From positions 1 to 12,403 of the forward strand of contig CAIXXI010000472.1 in NCBI GenBank assembly GCA_903923345.1: a stretch of DNA of 12,403 nucleotides. Direction: 5' to 3'. The notes under the pieces were generated by a model that was given only the letters and a program-made list of their open reading frames with translations, was not told the DNA's origin and did no database searches. This DNA is from an uncultured Burkholderiales bacterium. Lineage in GTDB: Bacteria; Pseudomonadota; Gammaproteobacteria; Burkholderiales; Burkholderiaceae_E. Positions 6,215 through 12,403 of this stretch are shown here, in pieces (within the stretch, counting starts at the first letter, position 1; every line of letters starts with the position of its first letter). The position numbers and the translations under genes were made by a program.

Positions 6215-8587
6215 TTACATCAGTCGAAAAGCCGCCTCATCGTGTGCATCGCCACGTGAACCCAGTGCGGCCGCAATCGCATCGTCGACGGTCTCCAACC
6301 AGACGAATGTCAGCGCAGCACGCACGCTGTCAGGCACATCCGCCAGATCCTTGCGGTTGCGTGCCGGCAGCAGAACGCAGCGCAAGCCCGCGCGCTGCGC
6401 CGCCAGTACCTTGTCCTTGATGCCCCCGACGGGCAGCACCAGCCCGCGCAGGCTGATCTCGCCGGTCATGGCCACATCTCGATGCACCACCCGGCCAGCA
6501 AAGAGGGAGGCCAGTGCAACGAACATCGTGATGCCGGCACTGGGTCCATCCTTAGGAATGGCGCCCGCAGGCACATGCAGGTGCACATCGATGCCTTCGA
6601 ACATCGCATTGGCCAGGCCCAGTGATGCGGCATGCGACTTCACCAGCGTCAGCGCCGCCTGGGCACTTTCCTTCATCACCTCGCCGAGCTGACCGGTCAG
6701 GATCAATCGGCCGTTGCCAGGGATGCGACTCGCCTCAACGAACAGGATGTCGCCGCCGACCGGCGTCCAGGCCAGGCCGGTCGCCACGCCCGGCAGACTG
6801 ACCCGCATTGCGGTCTCGGTTTCGAATTTCGGCGGCCCCAGGACCGCTTCCAGATCGCTCACATCGATGCGCGTGACACCGGATGCGCCCCGGGCAACCC
6901 GCAGCGCCACGTGTCGCATGACCCGCCCGATCTCGCGCTCGAGCTGACGCACGCCGGCCTCGCGCGTGTAATGCGCGACGATATCGCGAAGCGCTTCGCC
7001 GCTGATCTCGCACTGTCCGGCCTTGACGCCATTGGCTTCGAACTGCCTTGCCAGCAGATGGCCTGTCGCGATCTGGAGCTTTTCTTCCTGGGTGTAACCG
7101 GGCAGATCGATGACCTCCATGCGATCACGCACCGGCGCACTGACCGCATCGATCACATTGGCCGTCGCGATGAACACCACCCGACTCAGATCAACCGGCA
7201 CGCCCAGGTAGTTGTCACGGAAAGTGCCGTTCTGCTCGGGATCGAGCACTTCGAGCAAGGCGGCTGAAGGGTCGCCCTGCACACCCGCACCGAGCTTGTC
7301 GACCTCATCGAGCATCATCACGCACTGTCTTGAATTGGCCCTTCGAAGCGCCTGCACGATGCGTCCGGGCATGGCTCCGACATAGGTTCGACGGTGGCCA
7401 CGCATCTCGGCCTCATCGTGCACACCGCCGAGCGACACCCGCACGAACGGGCGCTCGAGCGCTCGCGCGATGCTCTGGCCCAGCGACGTCTTGCCAACAC
7501 CGGGCGGCCCGACAAAGCACAGGATCGGTGCTCGCCCATTCGGATTGAGCTTCTGTACGGCAAGAAATTCGATGATTCGCTGCTTGACGCTTTTGAGGCC
7601 GAAATGATCCGCCTCGAGCACGCGCTGAGCCGCATCAAGATCGATCACCGCCTCGTCCTGCAATCGCCATGGCAGGCCGGTCATCCAGTCCAGATAGGTG
7701 TGCAGCATCCCGTATTCGGGTGATCCGGTGCCGATGCGCTCCAGGCGCTCGAGTTCCTTTCGGGCATGGGCTTCGACTTCAACCGGCATGTTGGCCTGAG
7801 CAATCGCGGCATCGATTTCAGCCACTTCCGCCTGGTCGTCGCCCGCCTCACCCAGCTCTTTCTGGATGGTTCGAACCTGCTCTCTCAACAGATATTTGCG
7901 TTCTCGATCGGACAGATTCGCCTTGGTGAGCTCACCAATTTCCTGCGACAGCTTGAGCACCTCGATGCGGTGCGTCAGCATCTGAAGCACCTTCTGCAAC
8001 CTGGCATCGACTTCAATTGTTTCCAGCAATTGCTGCTTCTGAGCCAGGTCCACATCGATCAGGCTGGCGGTGAGGTCCGCAAGCTCGGCAGGACCACGGG
8101 TCGATTGCAGGGTGTGGACGATTTCAGCGGGCACGCCCGGCAACAGCGACAACACCTCTGCGGCGCGTTCGCGCACCTGCAAACCCAGGGCCTCGACCTG
8201 TGTCGTGAGTGATTCGGCCGGCGCCAGCAGCGACACCCGGGCGACCATGAAGGCCTGCTCTTGCTCAAGCTGCTCGATCCGGACTCTTCCAACGCCCTGG
8301 CAAACGAGATGGCGAAGCCCTTCCTGGGCGCCGAGGTCGCGCACGATGCGCGTCAGGGTTCCAACTGTATGCAAGCCCTCCTGCTGCGGTGCATCGTCCT
8401 GCGCGTCGCGTTGAAGGACGAGCACCAGCAATGACTGCGAGCGAAGGGCGTAATCGATGGCAGCCACCGATCGGGCACGGCCAACCGAAACCGGCATCAG
8501 GACGTCTGGAAACAGCACCAGATTGCGCATCGGAACCAGAGGAAACACCTCTGGATCAAGCAGCGCGTTGGACAGCTCGGTTTGCAT
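6215..8587 (-). CDS. lon: ATP-dependent LonA protease (likely accessory copy)
   Basis: A complete 790-residue LonA protease, close to E. coli Lon (784). It unfolds and degrades damaged or regulatory proteins in the cytoplasm as an ATP-driven hexamer. The N-terminal substrate domain starts F-P-L-V-P-M-R-N-L-V-L-F-P. The AAA+ module has Walker A G360-P-P-G-V-G-K-T367 (7487-7510) and Walker B M-M-L-D-E-V-D. The protease domain has K-D-G-P-S683-A-G-I and G-G-I-K-D-K726, matching the Ser679/Lys722 dyad of E. coli. The start at 8587 is chosen because it gives the normal family N-terminus; the longer form from 8716 would overlap the upstream regulator gene by 125 bp and add 43 low-complexity residues. 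It begins 4 bp after the crp-type gene stops and has no clear ribosome binding site of its own, which suggests translational coupling. The usual clpX-lon-hupB neighbours are absent, so a second lon gene probably exists elsewhere in the genome. Confidence 0.96.
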   Translation of the reverse strand: MQTELSNALLDPEVFPLVPMRNLVLFPDVLMPVSVGRARSVAAIDYALRSQSLLVLVLQRDAQDDAPQQEGLHTVGTLTRIVRDLGAQEGLRHLVCQGVGRVRIEQLEQEQAFMVARVSLLAPAESLTTQVEALGLQVRERAAEVLSLLPGVPAEIVHTLQSTRGPAELADLTASLIDVDLAQKQQLLETIEVDARLQKVLQMLTHRIEVLKLSQEIGELTKANLSDRERKYLLREQVRTIQKELGEAGDDQAEVAEIDAAIAQANMPVEVEAHARKELERLERIGTGSPEYGMLHTYLDWMTGLPWRLQDEAVIDLDAAQRVLEADHFGLKSVKQRIIEFLAVQKLNPNGRAPILCFVGPPGVGKTSLGQSIARALERPFVRVSLGGVHDEAEMRGHRRTYVGAMPGRIVQALRRANSRQCVMMLDEVDKLGAGVQGDPSAALLEVLDPEQNGTFRDNYLGVPVDLSRVVFIATANVIDAVSAPVRDRMEVIDLPGYTQEEKLQIATGHLLARQFEANGVKAGQCEISGEALRDIVAHYTREAGVRQLEREIGRVMRHVALRVARGASGVTRIDVSDLEAVLGPPKFETETAMRVSLPGVATGLAWTPVGGDILFVEASRIPGNGRLILTGQLGEVMKESAQAALTLVKSHAASLGLANAMFEGIDVHLHVPAGAIPKDGPSAGITMFVALASLFAGRVVHRDVAMTGEISLRGLVLPVGGIKDKVLAAQRAGLRCVLLPARNRKDLADVPDSVRAALTFVWLETVDDAIAAALGSRGDAHDEAAFRLM

Positions 8588-8591
8588 CGCA

Positions 8592-9464
8592 TCAGACCGA
8601 AGCCGAGGACGCGCAGGCTCGTGTCGCCCGCCGCGTACGGGAACGCCGATGCGGCGTCTCGTTGCCGCGCTCATCAGGGCAGCCTCGGGTGTTGCGCGCG
8701 ACACCGCGCAGGCCATCGGAGTCCAGGATCTCGACCTCCCGGTTGTCGACGGCCACGAAGCCCCAGTTCACCAGCTCACTGAAGGACCGGCTGACGGTCT
8801 CATGGGCCACGCCAAGATGGCTGGCAATGTCGCGACGACTCATCGGCAGGCGCAGTCGCCGCGCCGATTGACCCAGTGAGGCCATCCGCATCGAACGCTG
8901 CAACAGAAATCGAGCCAGCCTGGCCTCAGATGCAACCGCTGCCATGACCTCAGCGATCCCGGCTGCACCGGCGAGTTGAGCACTCAATGCCGACTGCAGG
9001 GCGCGGTCCAGGGACGGGACACGCTGGCGCAAACCGTCCAGCTCCCGGATCGGCAGCGCATAAACGCCCGCGTCCTCAAGAGCCACGGCCGAACTCGGAT
9101 GAGCACCGCTGCACAGCGCGTCGAATCCGATGACATCGGCCTGTCCTGAAAATCCGAGCACTTGCTCGTACCCGTCTTCTGCAACACGCAGGGTCTTGAA
9201 CGTCCCGAAGCGCACGACGTAGACCGATTCGGCGCGCGTGCCTTCATGGAGCAGCACGACGCCTGCGCGGACTCGACGCAAGGGAATCAGGTAGGCGTCA
9301 CACAGCCTGCGATCCTCGATGGGCGCGCCCATGATCGACAACAGATCGGACAGCCGTCCTTGTGCTGCCACAGGTGCGAGTGACACCGTGCGTGGCGACC
9401 AGGCCTCATGAGTCATCTGGCCTGCCGCAGCAGACGCCCTTGCCTGAACCTGAACCTGAACCAT
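8592..9464 (-). CDS. Crp/Fnr-family transcriptional regulator
   Basis: A 290-residue cytoplasmic DNA-binding regulator. A variable N-terminus (1-40) precedes the cyclic-nucleotide-binding-type beta-roll (about 55-160, with L-R-R-V-R-A-G-V-V-L-L-H-E-G), a dimerisation helix (about 165-195) and a C-terminal winged helix (about 200-260). The recognition helix reads H-E222-T-V-S225-R226-S, the E-x-x-S-R signature that in FNR reads TTGA half-sites. It lacks the N-terminal cysteine cluster of FNR, so a [4Fe-4S] oxygen sensor is unlikely; the signal is unknown. An Arg-rich tail of about 25 residues follows the usual C-terminus. The start at 9464 is preferred over 9506 because GAGG lies 5 bp before it. 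It is the first gene of a pair with lon. The likely target is the FNR-type site at 4891-4904; autoregulation is not evident. Confidence 0.9.
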   Translation of the reverse strand: MVQVQVQARASAAAGQMTHEAWSPRTVSLAPVAAQGRLSDLLSIMGAPIEDRRLCDAYLIPLRRVRAGVVLLHEGTRAESVYVVRFGTFKTLRVAEDGYEQVLGFSGQADVIGFDALCSGAHPSSAVALEDAGVYALPIRELDGLRQRVPSLDRALQSALSAQLAGAAGIAEVMAAVASEARLARFLLQRSMRMASLGQSARRLRLPMSRRDIASHLGVAHETVSRSFSELVNWGFVAVDNREVEILDSDGLRGVARNTRGCPDERGNETPHRRSRTRRATRACASSASV

Positions 9465-9630
9465 CGTGACCTCGCTCTGAACGGGCGCGCCCAAGCAGCG
9501 CACCATCGAGCATCGGCCTGCAATCGGTCTGCCGCCATCGGCGTGGGCGGCACACCGACATCAGACTGCACAGACGGAATTCGATCGATCCAGGCCCTCC
9601 AGGCCTAGGACGAGTCCTACTCGCGAGCGA
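9465..9630. other. Gene-free gap between the rraA-like gene and the regulator gene
   Basis: This 166-bp gap separates the catabolic operon from the regulator-lon pair on the - strand, so a promoter for the latter is expected here. No convincing -35/-10 pair and no TTGA-N6-TCAA site was found. The half nearest the rraA-like stop holds a group of short palindromes, listed separately. The half nearest the regulator contains only the GAGG ribosome binding site. Confidence 0.4.
9592..9627. repeat. Cluster of short overlapping palindromes after the rraA-like gene
   Basis: Four short inverted repeats lie end to end: AGGCC/GGCCT (9592-9596 and 9602-9606), TAGGA/TCCTA (9606-9610 and 9615-9619), CGAGT/ACTCG (9611-9615 and 9619-9623) and CTCGCGAG (9620-9627). 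The middle ones are mutually exclusive alternatives. On the - strand they start 3 bp after the rraA-like stop codon, the place of a terminator, but no T-run is present. Function is unproven. Confidence 0.4.
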
Positions 9631-10305
9631 TTAGTCCTCGATTTCGCAGCCCAGGCGCTTGAGCGTCGCATCAATCCAGGAAAAGTCCTGGGTGCCGGCC
9701 GCGATTGCAGCGACCATCGCAGCTTCGACTTTCATCTTTTCGCGCGCAGCCAGGAGCAGGGATTGGGCCTGATCGATGGGCACACTCAGGAATCCGTCCT
9801 CATCACCGATGACCAGATCGCCGGGTTCGATCAGCATGCCGTCAATCGAGACTGGGACATTGATTTCGCCTGGCCCATCCTTGTAGGGACCACGGTGGGT
9901 CACGCCGGCTGCATAGACCGGAAAGTCGCCTTGCCGAAGGGCCCCTGCGTCGCGGATCGCCCCATTGATCACGAAACCACCCAGGCTGCGTCCGATTGCG
10001 GTGCCGACCATGATCTCGCCGATGATCGCGTTGGTGAGGTCACCACCGGCATCGACCACGATGACGTCACCGGGAGAGGCCATCTGCAGTGCCTTGTGGA
10101 CCATCAGGTTGTCGCCCGGTCGGGTCCGGACGGTGAATGCCGCGCCGCTCATGAAACGCCCGCTGTGCATCGGGCGCAAACGCGGTCCGCCAGCAAACAT
10201 CCGCGACATGCAGTCGCTGACATTGGCCACGGGAATGTCGATGAACTGGCTGGCCAGTTCGGACGAGACGGCGCGACGCCGTTTGAGTATCCGAAGTCCG
10301 ATCAT
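9631..10305 (-). CDS. RraA-like aldolase, probable 4-carboxy-4-hydroxy-2-oxoadipate aldolase (LigK/ProA type)
   Basis: A 224-residue member of the RraA-like / HMG-CHA aldolase family. In the protocatechuate 4,5-cleavage and gallate pathways, such enzymes split 4-carboxy-4-hydroxy-2-oxoadipate into pyruvate and oxaloacetate with a divalent metal. E97 and R118-D119 are spaced as E-x20-R-D, a conservative form of the D-x20-R-D active-site motif of true aldolases; G-G-D-L-T-N-A-I-I-G-E and N-G-A-I-R-D are typical of the family. The C-terminal G-D-L-V-I-G-D-E-D-G-F is also standard. The start has AAGGA 7 bp upstream. It lies 24 bp after the ligJ-type gene, whose product supplies the substrate, and this context favours an aldolase over an RNase E inhibitor (RraA proper). 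An oxaloacetate decarboxylase or methyltransferase-annotated homologue remains possible. Confidence 0.85.
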   Translation of the reverse strand: MIGLRILKRRRAVSSELASQFIDIPVANVSDCMSRMFAGGPRLRPMHSGRFMSGAAFTVRTRPGDNLMVHKALQMASPGDVIVVDAGGDLTNAIIGEIMVGTAIGRSLGGFVINGAIRDAGALRQGDFPVYAAGVTHRGPYKDGPGEINVPVSIDGMLIEPGDLVIGDEDGFLSVPIDQAQSLLLAAREKMKVEAAMVAAIAAGTQDFSWIDATLKRLGCEIED

Positions 10306-10329
10306 GTCGATGTCCTTATGGGTGGAGGT

Positions 10330-11373
10330 TCAGGCTGCACAATCGCGACAGGCCGGGTGTGCCCGCAGACGCGGATACACGCCCAGCGCATTGCCGGCGA
10401 AGATCTGCTGCTTCTGCTCTGCGTTGGCCCGGGGGGAGGCATCGATGTAGCGGCGCGTGTCGTCGTAGGCATGCCCGGTTCTCGGATCGATGCCCTGTAC
10501 TGCACCGACCGTCTCTGATGCAAAGAGAATATTGCGCGTCGGCACGACCTCGAGCATCAGGTCGATGCCGGGCTGGTGATAGACGCAGGTGTCGAAGAAC
10601 ACATTGCCCAGCACCTTTTCCTCGAGGGTAGGCAGCCCTGCGTCCTGAGCGATCCCGCGATACCGGCCCCAGTGAAAGGGCACCGCGCCGCCGCCATGCG
10701 GGATGACGAATCGCAGCGTCGGAAAGTCCTTGAAAATGTCCGAGGTCATGAACTGAACGAAGGCGGTTGTGTCGCCGTTCAGATAGTGGGTGGCGACGGC
10801 CGGATTGAAATGCGGATTGCACGATCCGGAGACATGGATCATCGCGGGAATGTCGTAGTGCACCAGCCGCTCATAGAGCGGATACCACCAGGTTCGATCA
10901 GACAGAGGCGGATCGCTCCAGCGCCCGCCGGTCGGATCCGGATTCAGGTTCGCCGCGATGAATCCGAATCCATCGATGCAGCGGTCGAGTTCATCGAAGA
11001 CCGCCTTGCCGGGTGGCACACCGGGCGCCTGCGGCAACTGGCAGGCACCGATGAAGCGATCGGGGTAGAGCTGGCAGACCCGATGCACCAGGTCATTGCT
11101 GTAGCGCGCCCAAGCCACATTGCTGGCTTCGTCGGCATTGTGATGGTCCATGCCCAGTGCCTTGGGCGAGAAGATGGTCAGGTCAACGCCCCGATCATTC
11201 ATCTTCTTGAGTTGATTCGGTTCAATGCCGGCGCGGATCTCGGCATCGCTCACTTCCGGAGGTGGCTCGGCAAGCGCCCTGCCAGTCTTGAGAAACTCGG
11301 CCACCTGACGGGACCGAAAGGCTGCAACCTGAGGCGGGGTGGTGGTGAAGTGACCGTGGCAGTCGATGATCAT
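10330..11373 (-). CDS. ligJ: 4-oxalomesaconate hydratase, amidohydrolase superfamily (LigJ type)
   Basis: A 347-residue cytoplasmic metal-dependent enzyme. LigJ adds water to 4-oxalomesaconate, giving 4-carboxy-4-hydroxy-2-oxoadipate, in protocatechuate 4,5-cleavage. The protein begins M-I-I-D-C-H6-G-H8, and H180 (in M-I-H-V-S) and E287 (in F-A-S-E) complete the zinc ligands expected from Sphingobium LigJ (H6, H8, H178, E284 as recalled). Long stretches such as H-Y-L-N-G-D-T-T-A-F, F-V-I-P-H-G-G-G-A-V-P-F-H-W-G-R and F-D-T-C-V-Y-H-Q-P-G-I are LigJ-like rather than generic decarboxylase. The start at 11373 gives the normal N-terminus and has AGGG 7 bp upstream; the longer reading from 11460 overlaps the upstream gene and is rejected. 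It is the middle gene of three, 22 bp after the Bug gene and 24 bp before the aldolase. Confidence 0.9.
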   Translation of the reverse strand: MIIDCHGHFTTTPPQVAAFRSRQVAEFLKTGRALAEPPPEVSDAEIRAGIEPNQLKKMNDRGVDLTIFSPKALGMDHHNADEASNVAWARYSNDLVHRVCQLYPDRFIGACQLPQAPGVPPGKAVFDELDRCIDGFGFIAANLNPDPTGGRWSDPPLSDRTWWYPLYERLVHYDIPAMIHVSGSCNPHFNPAVATHYLNGDTTAFVQFMTSDIFKDFPTLRFVIPHGGGAVPFHWGRYRGIAQDAGLPTLEEKVLGNVFFDTCVYHQPGIDLMLEVVPTRNILFASETVGAVQGIDPRTGHAYDDTRRYIDASPRANAEQKQQIFAGNALGVYPRLRAHPACRDCAA

Positions 11374-11395
11374 GTCTGGGCCCTGAAGGGAAGCA

Positions 11396-12367
11396 TCACT
11401 GGGGTTCAATCTTTGCAAGCGCAACGTACTGCGCCCACTTGGCGCGTTCACGTGAGGCAAATGTCGCGCACTCGGCGAGGCTCATCGGCTTTGGTGTGAA
11501 GCCGAAGTTGATCAGCCGCGAATGCATCGGCTCAGCCATGATCGCAGCATTCACCAGATCATTGAGCGATTGCTTGCTCGCCGCAGGCGCGCCGCTGTGC
11601 ACGGCCACACCCAGAAAGCCGGTCGACTCGAATCCGGGAAACGACTCGTGGATCGTGGGCAGCGCCGGGTATTTCCGGATCCGTTCCAGGCGGGTCACGG
11701 CCAGCGCGCGCAGCTGCCCGGACGTGACATAGGAATCGGCCGCAGTCGTGTCGGCAAAAATGACCTGAATCTGCCCGCTGATCAGATCGGCGATCGCGTT
11801 GCCAATCTGCTTGTAGGCCACCGCTGTCATGTCGACGCCTGCCATCGATTTCATCAGCGCTCCGGGCACCATCGACGAGGCGTTGAAATGACCATAGTTC
11901 AGGCGTCCCGGGTTGGCCCGTCCGTAGGTCACCAGGTCTGAAAGGGTGGCAAAAGGCGAATCCGGTCGAACGAGCAGATAACTGCCGCTCGAGCCGAACA
12001 CCCCGACCAGGGTGAAATCCTTTTCCGGATCGTAGGGCAGCTTTCGAAACAGGCTGACGTTGGCCGAATGGGTGGAGGTGGTGGCCAGCAACAGGGTCTG
12101 GCCATCGGGCGGCGACGCCTTGGCGGCCTCGACGCCGATGATCCCATTCGCACCCGGTTTGTTTTCGACCACCACAGGCTGCGAGGTGGTCGCGGTGATG
12201 TGTTGAGCGACCAGCCGCGCGGTGATGTCGCCCGAGCCGCCAGGGGCAAACGGCACGATGATCTTCATGCCTTTGCCCGAAGCGGTTTGTGCAGAAACCG
12301 AGCGCGCGCCCGCGATGGAAATGACCGCGGCGGCTTTGATCAGACTCCGCCTGTTTTTGTGATTCAT
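11396..12367 (-). CDS. Bug/TctC-family periplasmic solute-binding protein
   Basis: A 323-residue tripartite tricarboxylate transporter receptor. It binds a small organic acid in the periplasm and hands it to a TctAB-type permease, none of which is in the window. A signal peptide is clear: M-N-H-K-N-R-R-S-L-I-K, then A-A-A-V-I-S-I-A-G-A, with probable cleavage after V-S-A-Q near residue 27. The R-R-S-L-I-K stretch resembles a Tat signal. The mature part starts with the family hallmark K-I-I-V-P-F-A-P-G-G-S-G-D and continues with V-V-E-N-K-P-G-A-N-G. The start has AGGA 7-8 bp upstream. It is the first visible gene of the operon with the LigJ-type hydratase and the aldolase, which suggests an aromatic or polycarboxylic acid ligand. 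Orphan Bug proteins are numerous in Burkholderiales, so the exact ligand cannot be read from sequence. Confidence 0.93.
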   Translation of the reverse strand: MNHKNRRSLIKAAAVISIAGARSVSAQTASGKGMKIIVPFAPGGSGDITARLVAQHITATTSQPVVVENKPGANGIIGVEAAKASPPDGQTLLLATTSTHSANVSLFRKLPYDPEKDFTLVGVFGSSGSYLLVRPDSPFATLSDLVTYGRANPGRLNYGHFNASSMVPGALMKSMAGVDMTAVAYKQIGNAIADLISGQIQVIFADTTAADSYVTSGQLRALAVTRLERIRKYPALPTIHESFPGFESTGFLGVAVHSGAPAASKQSLNDLVNAAIMAEPMHSRLINFGFTPKPMSLAECATFASRERAKWAQYVALAKIEPQ

Positions 12368-12403
12368 GCGCCATCCTTTTCGGGCTTGCCTGACTTGGGC
12401 ACC

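Noticed and set aside
8588..8716. Extended Lon start at 8716
   Set aside because: The extra 43 residues are unlike any Lon N-terminus and overlap the regulator's coding end; 8587 gives the normal start.
9420..9464. Threefold CCTGAA-like 6-bp repeat at the start of the regulator gene
   Set aside because: It only encodes V-Q-V-Q-V-Q in the variable N-terminus and is too short to call a functional repeat.
11374..11460. Extended start of the LigJ-type gene at 11460
   Set aside because: It would overlap the Bug gene by 65 bp, while M-I-I-D-C-H-G-H at 11373 is the standard N-terminus with a ribosome binding site.
10576..11499. 307-residue open frame on the + strand inside the ligJ-type gene
   Set aside because: It is the antisense shadow of an enzyme with intact active-site residues; no family motif or ribosome binding site supports it.
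1..12403. Mobile elements, CRISPR arrays, tRNA/rRNA genes, phage defence genes
   Set aside because: No transposase, integrase, repeat-spacer pattern or tRNA/rRNA-like stretch was seen; nearly all sequence is accounted for by the nine genes.

Overview
The window looks like a chromosomal segment of a GC-rich betaproteobacterium, most likely of the order Burkholderiales. The reasons are the high-GC coding style, a tandem pair of cyanophycin synthetase genes (cphA'-cphA), an orphan Bug/TctC periplasmic binding protein, a Crp/Fnr regulator of a type I associate with this order, and protocatechuate 4,5-cleavage genes. No tRNA, rRNA, CRISPR array, transposase or integrase was seen. Nine protein genes fill almost the whole window.

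Left part (1-4786, + strand): a shortened cyanophycin synthetase paralogue (cphA', its first codons lie before the window) and a full-length cyanophycin synthetase (cphA). They make the nitrogen-storage polymer multi-L-arginyl-poly-L-aspartate. The two proteins have lost complementary parts. CphA' keeps an H-I-L-E-H motif in its N domain but has a broken Mur-ligase P-loop and no C-terminal lobe. CphA has an intact ATP-grasp and Mur-ligase half but has lost that N-domain motif. A perfect 8-bp hairpin sits between the genes and a 15-bp hairpin follows cphA.

Middle part (4787-9464): a stress or proteostasis island. A three-BON-domain protein and a small heat-shock protein (Hsp20) form a + strand operon. 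Its 244-bp upstream region carries TTGA-N6-TCAA, the core of an FNR/ANR-type operator, about 30 bp before a weak -10 element. Facing it on the - strand is a Crp/Fnr-family gene whose recognition helix has the FNR-type E-x-x-S-R signature. It is followed after only 4 bp by a complete LonA protease. The simplest reading is a low-oxygen or redox-responsive protein quality control unit in which the regulator controls the BON-hsp20 operon.

Right part (9631-12367, - strand): a tight three-gene operon encoding a Bug-type solute-binding protein, a 4-oxalomesaconate hydratase of the LigJ family and an RraA-like aldolase of the LigK/ProA type. The two enzymes are the last two steps of the protocatechuate 4,5-cleavage (or gallate) route to pyruvate and oxaloacetate. 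The binding protein probably serves uptake of a related acid. The operon's promoter lies beyond the right edge.

All functional statements are by recognition of family motifs. No database search or alignment was run.
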